Shown here piece after piece: positions 32,790 through 39,622 of a stretch of DNA of 64,000 nt. Positions within the stretch are counted from its first letter, which is position 1. Each line of letters begins with the position of its first letter. The position numbers were made by a program, and so were the translations under genes. The stretch spans positions 62,001 to 126,000 of the forward strand of contig JAGASH010000002.1 in NCBI GenBank assembly GCA_017847835.1. The letters are read 5' to 3'. This DNA is from Oscillospiraceae bacterium. Lineage in GTDB: Bacteria; Bacillota; Clostridia; Oscillospirales; Ruminococcaceae. The notes beneath the pieces were generated by a model. That model ran no database searches, had not been told where the DNA came from, and saw only the letters and a program-made list of their open reading frames with translations.

Positions 32790-33040
32790 GGTACATATAC
32801 CTCATAAACAGAAAAAGCTACGTTGCTCAAAGAACAGCGCGGCAAAAGGAAATGTAGCTTGCTTAAAAGATGTATAAAAATGTTGCTGTTTTGTAAAAAA
32901 ATACTCAAAAGGTATTGAAATCTGATTAAAAGTCGTGTATAATATGATTGAAAACATTTACAAGCTTTTGGTTTACAAGTTGCTTTGTGAAATGATTTGT
33001 TTCAAAGTGGATTTACAAGGGAATTTACAACTCCGACAGG
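32790..33040. other. Non-coding right end of the element
   Basis: About 250 bases with no credible gene; together with 32696-32789 and the repeat it forms the 400-base gap before the right rubredoxin gene. AT rich, with a short inverted repeat AGCTACGTTGC / GTAGCTTGC (32817-32873) and four TTTACAAG/TTTACAAC repeats. Likely attachment-site arm DNA. Confidence 0.6.
32957..33031 (+). repeat. Arm-site-like repeats near the right end
   Basis: TTTACAAG at 32957-32964, 32972-32979 and 33012-33019, and TTTACAAC at 33024-33031. Similar motifs occur at the left end (24487-24538). The pairwise clustering fits integrase arm-type sites. Confidence 0.6.
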
Positions 33041-33044
33041 GCAG

Positions 33045-33078
33045 AAAAAAAGCGGCTCCCTCACGGAAACCGCCTTTT
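33045..33078 (-). terminator. Terminator of the rubrerythrin-rubredoxin operon
   Basis: On the minus strand AAAAGGCGG and CCGC pair imperfectly, followed by a T run. It is a slightly changed version of the terminator at 24112-24146. Confidence 0.6.
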
Positions 33079-33093
33079 GCTGTTCAATTAAAC

Positions 33094-33249
33094 TTAAACA
33101 ACCTCAAATGCGTCCTTGCCAAGACCGCAAACAGGGCAAGCCCAGTCATCGGGAATGTCTTCCCACTTAGTGCCGGGAGCGATTCCGCTGTCGGGGTCAC
33201 CCTTCGCAGGGTCATAAACATAGCCGCAGGGGCAAACGTGCTTATCCAT
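33094..33249 (-). CDS. Rubredoxin, right copy (operon with rubrerythrin)
   Basis: A 51-residue rubredoxin: [34 protein letters not shown] and a short tail. It should pass electrons to the rubrerythrin encoded immediately upstream, in peroxide or oxygen defence. As in the left copy, the first Cys pair is CPC, not CxxC. GAGGAGTTTTGACA precedes the ATG. This copy lies in the rubrerythrin transcript and is the one likely to be expressed. Confidence 0.92.
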   Translation of the reverse strand: MDKHVCPCGYVYDPAKGDPDSGIAPGTKWEDIPDDWACPVCGLGKDAFEVV

Positions 33250-33267
33250 TGTCAAAACTCCTCTCGA

Positions 33268-33813
33268 TTACTTGAAGTATCTGTTCAGCAGACCCTCGAA
33301 AGCCTTGCCGTGACGAGCCTCGTCCTTAGCCATTTCGTGAACGGTGTCGTGAATTGCGTCGAGATTTGCAGCCTTTGCCTTCTTTGCAAGGTCGAGCTTG
33401 CCCTCGGTAGCGCCGTGCTCAGCAGCAACGCGCTTTGTGAGGTTCTCCTTAGTAGAAGCGGAAACAACCTCGCCGAGCATTTCAGCAAACTTTGCTGCGT
33501 GCTCTGCCTCTTCCCAGGCAGCCTTCTCGTAGTAAAGACCAACCTCGGGATAACCCTCGCGGTGAGCAGCTCTTGCCATTGCAAGGTACATACCAACCTC
33601 GGTGCACTCGCCGGTGAAGTTTGCGCGAAGACCTTCTACGATTTCCTCGGGAACGCCGTCGATGATACCGATTTCGTGCTCACAAGCGAAAACGAGCTTG
33701 TCGCTCTCCTCGATTGCCTTGAACTTGCTTCCGGGAACGCCGCACTGAGGGCACTTTTCGGGAGCAGACTCGCCTACATAAACATAGCCGCATACGGGAC
33801 ATACATATTTCAT
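33268..33813 (-). CDS. Rubrerythrin (N-terminal rubredoxin-type domain)
   Basis: A 181-residue non-haem iron peroxidase that reduces hydrogen peroxide in anaerobes. The rubredoxin-like domain comes first ([15 protein letters not shown] and CPQCG, residues 1-25), followed by the ferritin-like di-iron domain with Glu/His ligands ([43 protein letters not shown]). This order is that of reverse rubrerythrins. AAGGAGGTTTCATT lies before the ATG. The last 18 codons plus stop lie in the direct repeat and are probably contributed by the mobile element. Confidence 0.95.
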   Translation of the reverse strand: MKYVCPVCGYVYVGESAPEKCPQCGVPGSKFKAIEESDKLVFACEHEIGIIDGVPEEIVEGLRANFTGECTEVGMYLAMARAAHREGYPEVGLYYEKAAWEEAEHAAKFAEMLGEVVSASTKENLTKRVAAEHGATEGKLDLAKKAKAANLDAIHDTVHEMAKDEARHGKAFEGLLNRYFK

Positions 33814-33849
33814 AATAATGAAACCTCCTTAGTTTTGTTTTACATTTAA

Positions 33850-33878
33850 ATTTTATCACAAATGTGTTCAAAAGTCAA
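33850..33878 (-). promoter_or_regulatory. Promoter of the rubrerythrin operon
   Basis: TTGACT (33873-33878), 17 nt, TAAAAT (33850-33855) on the minus strand. No clear PerR box is seen. Confidence 0.65.
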
Positions 33879-33961
33879 GGTTTTCACATAAATTTTATCT
33901 TTTGGAAACCTTTCTTATGAAAACATTCAGATTATGGATTTTTCACAAAATGCTTTTGGAA

Positions 33962-33990
33962 AAACCACCGACGCTTATCGGCGGTTTGTT
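33962..33990 (-). terminator. Terminator of the NrdD-like gene
   Basis: AAACC-CCG pairs with CGG-GGTTT with one mismatch; T run on the minus strand (TTTTTCCAAAAG). Confidence 0.6.
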
Positions 33991-33992
33991 CG

Positions 33993-34265
33993 TTATTGCT
34001 GCATTGTGTGTTTTACGCGGTTTTTCTCCTCGGAACGCTTTGCGTTGTTGAAACGGTCAAGAGTGCCGACAAGATAACCGGTAATTCTTCTGATACGCTG
34101 AAAAGGAACGTCCGAGAAATGGTATTTCACGTTTACATACTCCCCGTCAACGTCAAGGTCTATTGCACGAAGATGTTTGTCGGGATACTGTGCTCCCGCA
34201 GCTTCAATGTAATAATTAATTTCTTCGCGGCTGATTTTTCCACCGGTAACATTAATATCAATCAT
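33993..34265 (-). CDS. Short NrdD-related protein (anaerobic ribonucleotide reductase family)
   Basis: A 90-residue protein ending RRITGYLVGTLDRFNNAKRS, the pattern near the C terminus of class III (anaerobic) ribonucleotide reductase NrdD, but without the catalytic domain and without the Cys-containing glycyl radical region. Such short NrdD-like proteins are frequent in Clostridia; the role is not established. The ATG at 34265 (MIDINVTGGKISREE) follows AGGGGTGAT; an upstream ATG at 34295 lacks a site. The promoter contains an NrdR-box-like palindrome. Confidence 0.7.
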   Translation of the reverse strand: MIDINVTGGKISREEINYYIEAAGAQYPDKHLRAIDLDVDGEYVNVKYHFSDVPFQRIRRITGYLVGTLDRFNNAKRSEEKNRVKHTMQQ

Positions 34266-34309
34266 TTTTATCACCCCTATATTTTGTACCATCATTGTGA
34301 TGTATTAAT

Positions 34310-34338
34310 AGTATAACACAATATCTTGTATAAGTCAA
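34310..34338 (-). promoter_or_regulatory. Promoter of the NrdD-like gene with NrdR-box-like operator
   Basis: TTGACT (34333-34338), 17 nt, TATACT (34310-34315) on the minus strand. The spacer holds ACACAATATCTTGT (34316-34329, plus strand), close to the NrdR box ACACWATATWTTGTGT. A second, weaker TGTACAATATT lies about 32 bp upstream (34350-34360). Confidence 0.5.
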
Positions 34339-34417
34339 TTGTGATTTTGTACAATATTCCGGGCAATATTTTGTGATAAACGCTAAATTTTCGGCGAACA
34401 CGCACTATATATAGAGA

Positions 34418-34675
34418 TTATCCCTTGTCACCGCGTGCCTGACGCACCATATCTTCCACAACGATGTCATAAATTTCACCGAGTGTGCGGCAGTATTCCA
34501 GAATTTTCCACGGCTCGTTTGTGTGGAAGTGGAGCTTTGCCACATCGTCGTCCGCAACCACAAGCAGGCTGTCACCCTCGAAATGTTCACGGATATACTC
34601 GTCGATTACGTCCTCGTCGAGGTCCTGCCCGTCAATCAAGAGCTGTGTGTCGTATCTGTACTGAATTTCTTCCAT
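34418..34675 (-). CDS. Small protein resembling the C-terminal part of DAK2/FakA-type kinases
   Basis: An 85-residue protein with IQYRYDTQLLIDGQDLDED and HFHTNEPWKILEYCRTLGEI, which match the C-terminal (DegV/FakA-associated) region of the DAK2-domain kinase family rather than the kinase domain. The ATG at 34675 overlaps the nadC stop as TAATG and has GGAGG upstream, so it is cotranslated with nadC. Free-standing proteins of this size exist in Clostridia; function not known. A link to NAD synthesis is only positional. Confidence 0.6.
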   Translation of the reverse strand: MEEIQYRYDTQLLIDGQDLDEDVIDEYIREHFEGDSLLVVADDDVAKLHFHTNEPWKILEYCRTLGEIYDIVVEDMVRQARGDKG

Positions 34676-35517
34676 TATTTTTTCCTCCATTTCATTGAAA
34701 TATCAAACGCTTTCACGCTGTGAGTAAGCGCACCAAGACTGATTATATCAACGCCTGTTTCGGCTTTTGCGCGGATTGTTTCAAGCGTGACATTGCCCGA
34801 AGCCTCGGTTTTCGCTCTGCCTGCGATGTAATCGACAGCCTCTTTCATCTGCTCGTTTGTCATATTGTCGAGCATTATCACGTTCACTCCGCACGCGACC
34901 GCTTCTTTCACCTCGTCGAGATTGCGCGTTTCAACCTCAATCTGCAACATGTGTCCTGCTTTCTTCCGAAGCGCTTCAACCGCCGCAGTTATCCCGCCGT
35001 AAGCGTCGATGTGGTTGTCTTTGAGCATTGCCGCGTCCGTGAGGTTATAGCGGTGATTTTTGCCGCCGCCGACCGTCACCGAGTACTTCTGAAGCGCGCG
35101 AAGTCCGGGAAGCGTTTTTCTCGTGTCGGTAATCGAAGCCTTCGTGCCCGCAACCGCCTCAACGCACTTGTTAGTATATGTCGCGATACCGCTCATATGC
35201 TGTAAAATGTTGAGCGAGGTGCGCTCGGCTTTGAGCATAAGGCGTGTGTGACCGCTGAAATTCGCGATAATATCGCCTGTTTTCACCTTGTCGCCGTCTT
35301 TTTTGAGCAGCTCGATTTTAAGCTCGGGGTCCAAAATCGTGAAAACTCTCAGCGCAACTTCAATTCCCGCGAGTATTCCGTCGTCCTTTGCCACAAAATA
35401 AGCCTCGGAGATGTCGTTGTCGTCAATCAGCAAGTCCGCGGTGCTGTCGATGTAGTTTATGTCCTCGGAGAGCGCGGTTTTAATCAAATCGTCGATGTAA
35501 AAGGGGAGTAAAATCAT
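34675..35517 (-). CDS. nadC: Nicotinate-nucleotide pyrophosphorylase (quinolinate phosphoribosyltransferase)
   Basis: A 280-residue enzyme that converts quinolinate and PRPP to nicotinate mononucleotide in de novo NAD synthesis. Signatures: ADxLKAERTSLNILQHMSGI-type helix (LKAERTSLNILQHMSGIATY), TDTRKTLPGLRALQKYSV, GGGKNHRYNLTDAAMLKDNH and VIMLDNM. The start overlaps the nadB stop (ATGA). Length is normal. Confidence 0.96.
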   Translation of the reverse strand: MILLPFYIDDLIKTALSEDINYIDSTADLLIDDNDISEAYFVAKDDGILAGIEVALRVFTILDPELKIELLKKDGDKVKTGDIIANFSGHTRLMLKAERTSLNILQHMSGIATYTNKCVEAVAGTKASITDTRKTLPGLRALQKYSVTVGGGKNHRYNLTDAAMLKDNHIDAYGGITAAVEALRKKAGHMLQIEVETRNLDEVKEAVACGVNVIMLDNMTNEQMKEAVDYIAGRAKTEASGNVTLETIRAKAETGVDIISLGALTHSVKAFDISMKWRKK

Positions 35518-36995
35518 TGCTCGTCCTTCCTTTCAAGAATTTCTTTGAGAATTATGTAAGCGACGGTAACAAGCGACTTCGTTTCCACGAAATCCGCGTT
35601 CACCTCGAAACCGCCGTTGTCGAGCATTTCCTTAAGCTCGGAAACGCGCGCGAAGCCTTTTTCCGCTTCGTTATAATCGGGGAACACGAAATACGCTTTC
35701 TGCATAATATCGCGAACCTCGGTTTTTATGCCCTTGGGCAGCGGTTTTCCGTCGGGAGAACTCATCGGGTAGTCGATTTCGGCGCGGTTGTCGGGAGTGA
35801 AATGCGCGTTGATGTCCTCGGCAATCAACCGCGAGAAAACAAGCGCTTCGAGCAGAGAGTTTGACGCAAGGCGGTTTTTGCCGTGAACGCCCGTGTGGGA
35901 ACATTCGCCCGCAGCGTACAGCCCTGCGATATTTGTCGCGCCCTTTCCGTCAACGTTTATGCCGCCCATAAGGTAGTGCTGGCACGGGTAAATCGGGATA
36001 GGCTCTTTCGTCATATCATAGCCCTTTTTCAGCACGTTTTCGTAAATCATCGGGAAGTGGTTCTTGATGAAATCCGCGTCCTTATATGAAATATCAAGCC
36101 AGAACTCGTCCGAGCCGGTTTTCTTCTGCTCCTCCATAATGCACTTTGACACGACATCGCGCGGGGCAAGCTCCTTGCGCTCGGGCTCGTAGCACGGCAT
36201 AAAGCGCTCTTTGTTGCAGTTGAGCAGGTAAGCGCCCTCTCCGCGAACCGCTTCCGATATCAGAAAGCACTCGCGCTCTTTTCTGTCGGCAAAGGCTGTC
36301 GGGTGAAACTGAACGTAGCTCAGATTTTTGATTTCCGCGCCGAGATTATAGGCAAGCTGAATTCCGTCACCCGTGGCAATCGCGGAGTTTGTCGTGTAGT
36401 TGTACACGCGACCGATACCACCTGTCGCGAGAATTACGTTATCTGCGCAGTAGTATTCGTGAGAATTATTGTCGGTTGTGATAACGTCCGCGAAGAAAAC
36501 CCCGTCATTTTTCTCTAAACGGCACAAAACCGAATTGTTGATAACCGAAACATTTTCGAGCTTTGAAACCTGCTCGATAAGGCTGGTTTCGATTTCCTTG
36601 CCCGTGGTATCCTTGTGGTGAGCAATTCTTCGGCGCGAGTGACCGCCTTCAAGGGTAAGAGCAAGCGAGCCGTCCTCGTTTTTGTCGAAATCCACGCCGT
36701 ATTTCTCAACAAGACGCTCGACATCGCGCGGACCTTGCTCAACGAGAATTTTCACGTTGTCGAGATTGTTTTTGTACTGTCCCGCGATAAGAGTATCCTT
36801 GATATGCAGCTCGAAATCATCGTTTTTGCTGTCCATAACAGCCGCGACGCCGCCCTGTGCGAGAGCCGAGTTGCACAGGGTAAGCTCGCGCTTGCTCAGC
36901 ATAAGGATTTTGAGCTTACTTTCAAGGTTAAGCGCGGCATAAATGCCCGAAATGCCTGTCCCGACGATTAAAACGTCGTATCTTTTGAATTTCAT
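35514..36995 (-). CDS. nadB: L-aspartate oxidase
   Basis: A 493-residue flavoprotein of the succinate dehydrogenase/aspartate oxidase family that makes iminoaspartate for quinolinate synthesis. It has the FAD motif VLIVGTGISGIYAAL, the substrate residues around GGHSRRRIAHHKDTTG and YVQFHPTAF, and the GECSHTGVHGKNRLASNSLL signature. It heads the nadB-nadC operon, divergent from hflX. Quinolinate synthase (nadA), often adjacent, is not in the window. In anaerobes fumarate is the likely electron acceptor. Confidence 0.96.
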   Translation of the reverse strand: MKFKRYDVLIVGTGISGIYAALNLESKLKILMLSKRELTLCNSALAQGGVAAVMDSKNDDFELHIKDTLIAGQYKNNLDNVKILVEQGPRDVERLVEKYGVDFDKNEDGSLALTLEGGHSRRRIAHHKDTTGKEIETSLIEQVSKLENVSVINNSVLCRLEKNDGVFFADVITTDNNSHEYYCADNVILATGGIGRVYNYTTNSAIATGDGIQLAYNLGAEIKNLSYVQFHPTAFADRKERECFLISEAVRGEGAYLLNCNKERFMPCYEPERKELAPRDVVSKCIMEEQKKTGSDEFWLDISYKDADFIKNHFPMIYENVLKKGYDMTKEPIPIYPCQHYLMGGINVDGKGATNIAGLYAAGECSHTGVHGKNRLASNSLLEALVFSRLIAEDINAHFTPDNRAEIDYPMSSPDGKPLPKGIKTEVRDIMQKAYFVFPDYNEAEKGFARVSELKEMLDNGGFEVNADFVETKSLVTVAYIILKEILERKDEQ

Positions 36996-37016
36996 AATTC
37001 AGCCTTTCTTTTATTA

Positions 37017-37045
37017 TTGACAAGAAGTTAAATGTGTGATATAAT
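37017..37045 (+). promoter_or_regulatory. Promoter of hflX
   Basis: TTGACA (37017-37022), 17 nt, TATAAT (37040-37045), perfect consensus. nadB must be read from the other strand of the same 140-bp region. Confidence 0.85.
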
Positions 37046-37070
37046 AACTTCAAGTGTGTTTATAAGTTGC

Positions 37071-37118
37071 GCTCCCTTTTCTCACAGGGAGCAGGTCGTT
37101 TCCGCCGTTACCGGAAAC
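37071..37118 (+). promoter_or_regulatory. Two hairpins in the hflX leader
   Basis: GCTCCC (37071-37076) pairs with GGGAGC (37087-37092), and GTTTCCG (37098-37104) pairs with CGGAAAC (37112-37118). No U run follows, so they are not a classical terminator. They end a few bases before AAAAAGGAGG and may influence mRNA stability or translation. Confidence 0.4.
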
Positions 37119-37137
37119 CGGTAAAAAGGAGGATTTT

Positions 37138-38364
37138 ATGAAGGAAGAAAAAGTTATTTTAGTGAGCGCCGACACGGGTGAATTTGACGTGGAAGCGTCG
37201 CTTGACGAGCTCTCGGAGCTTGTCGAAACAGCGGGTGCCGAGGAAATCGCGCGCGTTGTGCAAAAGCGCGACGCTTATTGTGCGGCAACCGTTATCGGCG
37301 AGGGAAAACTTGCCGAGGTGAAGGAGCTTTGCGAGAAGCTCGGCGCAAATCTGCTGATTTTTGACTGCGAGCTTACTGCCTCGCAAATCCGCAATATCGA
37401 AGAAGAAACCGACGTCCGCGTAATCGACAGGACAATGCTTATTCTCGATATTTTCGCGGGAAGAGCGGTTTCCGCGGAGGGTAAACTGCAAGTCGAACTC
37501 GCACAGCTTCGTTATCGTCTGCCGCGGCTTATGGGAATAGGCGCGAGCTTGTCCCGCTTGGGAGGCGGTATCGGAACGCGCGGTCCCGGTGAAACGCAGC
37601 TTGAAACCGACCGCAGACATATCCGCAGAAGGATTGACAAGCTGTCCGATGAACTCAAAGAACTTGAACAGCGTCGCGGTTTTTCGCGAGGCCGCCGTAA
37701 GAAAGACAACGTTCAGGTCGGAGCGATTGTCGGCTACACGAACGCGGGAAAATCAACCTTGCTGAATTTGCTCACGGGAGCGGGTGTTCTCGCTGAGGAC
37801 AAGCTTTTCGCGACGCTTGACCCGACTTCTCGCGCAATCGAGCTGCCCGACGGCAGAAGCTTGCTGCTCGTGGACACCGTAGGGCTTATCCGCAGACTTC
37901 CTCACAATCTTGTCGAAGCGTTCAAGTCAACGCTTGAAGAAGCGGCTTCCGCCGATATAATTTTGCACGTCTGCGACGCTTCCGACAGCGAAATTTCCGA
38001 AAAAGCCGAAGTCACTCTGAAAACTCTCGCGGAGCTTGGCGCGTCGGAAATTCCCGTTGTGACGATTTTGAACAAGTGCGATAAAATCACCGAGAACATT
38101 CCCACGGACGAAAAAACCGTGAAAATTTCCGCGAAATACAACGAGGGTATCGACGAGCTTCTGCGGACAATTGCGCGAAATCTCCCGCAGACCTCAAAGC
38201 GAATGAAGCTACTTTTGCCTTACAACAAGGCGGGGCTGTCGGCGCAAATCCGCGAAAACGGAAAGGTTTTCTCCGAAGAATACACGGAAAACGGTGTTCT
38301 GCTGGACGCGCTTGTTGACGTGGTTTTAATCAAGCAGATGAGCGAATTTGAGGTCGGCGATTAA
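37138..38364 (+). CDS. hflX: Ribosome-associated GTPase HflX
   Basis: A 408-residue protein with the HflX N-terminal domain, the Gly-rich ISRLGGG-like segment (SRLGGGIGTRGPGETQLETD) and a GTPase domain: Walker A GYTNAGKST, LFATLDPTSRAIELP, DTVGLIRRLP and NKCD. HflX splits stalled ribosomes under stress. AAAAAGGAGG precedes the ATG. It ends four bases into the convergent galactokinase-family gene. Length is typical for Firmicutes. Confidence 0.95.
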   Translation: MKEEKVILVSADTGEFDVEASLDELSELVETAGAEEIARVVQKRDAYCAATVIGEGKLAEVKELCEKLGANLLIFDCELTASQIRNIEEETDVRVIDRTMLILDIFAGRAVSAEGKLQVELAQLRYRLPRLMGIGASLSRLGGGIGTRGPGETQLETDRRHIRRRIDKLSDELKELEQRRGFSRGRRKKDNVQVGAIVGYTNAGKSTLLNLLTGAGVLAEDKLFATLDPTSRAIELPDGRSLLLVDTVGLIRRLPHNLVEAFKSTLEEAASADIILHVCDASDSEISEKAEVTLKTLAELGASEIPVVTILNKCDKITENIPTDEKTVKISAKYNEGIDELLRTIARNLPQTSKRMKLLLPYNKAGLSAQIRENGKVFSEEYTENGVLLDALVDVVLIKQMSEFEVGD

Positions 38365-39611
38365 CCGAGCAGAACCTCGCAGCTGCCCGCGCTTCTCACC
38401 GAGAGAACGTGACAGGAATTTATGCCGAAGATTTTTTCCATTTTCATTTTGAACTGCTGCAAATCTTCAAGCGGCACAAATGCGAGCATTGAGCCGAAAT
38501 AACCCGAGCCGTGAACGCGGCACGCACCCTTGCGGTGAAGAACGCCCTCGGCGATGTTGAGGGCAATGCTCAGCGGCTGATGACAGACATCGGTCGGCGT
38601 GTAGATGTTCTGCAGGTATTTGAACGACGAGTCGCCGCTTTCTTTAACGGACGACAGAAAACCATCGAAATTATCATTTTTCAGCGCGTGGACGATTTTC
38701 TCCACGCGCTCGTTTTCGCGGAAAAAGTGTATCGAGCGCAAAACGGCACGGTCGCCGAACTTGTCGCGCAAATCCTTCAAATTCAGCGTGATGTCCTCGA
38801 TTGCAAGCTGGCGCAGGCTGTTGCAGTCAAAATAATCCGAGATTGATTTCATCTCAGCCTGGATTGCCGCGTATTCCTTGGAAAAATCCGCGTATTTTGA
38901 GCCCGTGTTAACAATGCAAAGCGCGTGATTGAACTGACCGAAATCAGAGCGGATTTCCTCGATAATCGGCATATCCTCGTCCTTGAAATCAATCGCGACA
39001 AATCCCCCGACTGCGCAGGAAACCTGGTCGATAAGCCCCGAGGGTTTTCCGAAATACTCGTTTTCAGCAAAACGGGCAATCTGCGCGAGGGTTGCGGGAC
39101 GAATTTGTCCCTTGTTGAACAGGTGAGTGATAATTGTGCCTATCAAAATCTCAAAAGCCGCAGAGCTTCCCAGCCCGCAGTCCTGAATAACCTTTGAAGT
39201 CGTGTAAGCCTTAAAGCCGCCGATTTTATAGCCGTTTCGCTTGAAGCCCTTCAGCGCACCGCGTATCAGCGCCGCAGAAGTGAGTTTTTCTTCCTCTTTG
39301 ACGTCAAGGTCGTCTATGCTGATTTTTTCCTCGGGAAAGCCCTCGGACTTTATCGTGATGAAGCCGTCGTCGGTCGGCTCAGCGACAGCTATTGTGTCAA
39401 GGTCAATGCTCGCGGCAAAGGCTTTTCCGCAAGCGTGGGTTGTGTGGTTTCCGCAGATTTCCACACGTCCCGGAGCAGAGAAGAAGCGGTGTTCACCGAG
39501 AGAGCCGAAATGCTCAGCAAATCCGCATTCCGCGGAACGATAACGCATTTTCTGCGCTTCAAGAGCGCTCTCCGTATAGATTTCATCGATTTTTTTAACG
39601 GCAGGTTTCAT
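38361..39611 (-). CDS. Galactokinase-family (GHMP) sugar kinase with altered substrate motif
   Basis: A 416-residue GHMP kinase. The ATP-binding Ser/Gly motif CGLGSSAAFEILIG and the catalytic Asp region GKPSGLIDQVSCAVGG are conserved. The sugar motif, GRVNLIGEHTDYNGG in galactokinases, reads GRVEICGNHTTHACG here: the Glu and the second Asp that contact galactose are Asn and Thr. It therefore may phosphorylate a different sugar. The ATG at 39611 (MKPAVKK) follows AAAGGAAAATAT. It is cotranscribed with rodA (12 bp upstream). Confidence 0.8.
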   Translation of the reverse strand: MKPAVKKIDEIYTESALEAQKMRYRSAECGFAEHFGSLGEHRFFSAPGRVEICGNHTTHACGKAFAASIDLDTIAVAEPTDDGFITIKSEGFPEEKISIDDLDVKEEEKLTSAALIRGALKGFKRNGYKIGGFKAYTTSKVIQDCGLGSSAAFEILIGTIITHLFNKGQIRPATLAQIARFAENEYFGKPSGLIDQVSCAVGGFVAIDFKDEDMPIIEEIRSDFGQFNHALCIVNTGSKYADFSKEYAAIQAEMKSISDYFDCNSLRQLAIEDITLNLKDLRDKFGDRAVLRSIHFFRENERVEKIVHALKNDNFDGFLSSVKESGDSSFKYLQNIYTPTDVCHQPLSIALNIAEGVLHRKGACRVHGSGYFGSMLAFVPLEDLQQFKMKMEKIFGINSCHVLSVRSAGSCEVLLG

Positions 39612-39622
39612 ATATTTTCCTT

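Larger units (their letters stand above)
24392..33324. mobile_element. Integrative element inserted in the rubrerythrin 3' end (~8.9 kb)
   Basis: Bounded by direct repeats (24109-24391 and 33041-33324) that end in a 32-bp identical core. A tyrosine recombinase gene sits at the left end and arm-site-like repeats at both ends. The right end carries a replacement rubredoxin gene and rubrerythrin 3' end, so the rubrerythrin reading frame is intact. Cargo: WYL and XRE regulators, an envelope/lipoprotein operon, a winged-helix protein and small paralogs. No relaxase, coupling protein, secretion or capsid gene was recognised, so it may be a mobilised or satellite-like island. The exact crossover point within the core is not determinable. 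Confidence 0.85.
33041..33324. repeat. Right copy of the flanking direct repeat (attR side)
   Basis: Same content and order as 24109-24391: terminator, rubredoxin gene, rubrerythrin 3' end. The 32-bp identical core is 33293-33324. By integration logic this copy, or most of it, came with the element and is now fused to the host rubrerythrin 5' part. Confidence 0.88.

Noticed and set aside
22417-33324. CRISPR array
   Set aside because: No regularly spaced repeats of 20-40 bases were seen here or elsewhere; the repeats are gene duplications, att repeats or short arm sites.
24392-33324. Complete conjugative element or prophage
   Set aside because: No relaxase, type IV secretion, capsid, terminase or lysis gene was recognised in the roughly 8.9 kb; only integrase and accessory genes are present.
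32935-33849. 304-codon plus-strand frame across rubredoxin and rubrerythrin
   Set aside because: Antisense to two certain genes; it exists only because of their codon bias.
37046-37137. Possible T-box or riboswitch before hflX
   Set aside because: Two hairpins are present, but there is no T-box core, no terminator U run and no recognised aptamer motif.
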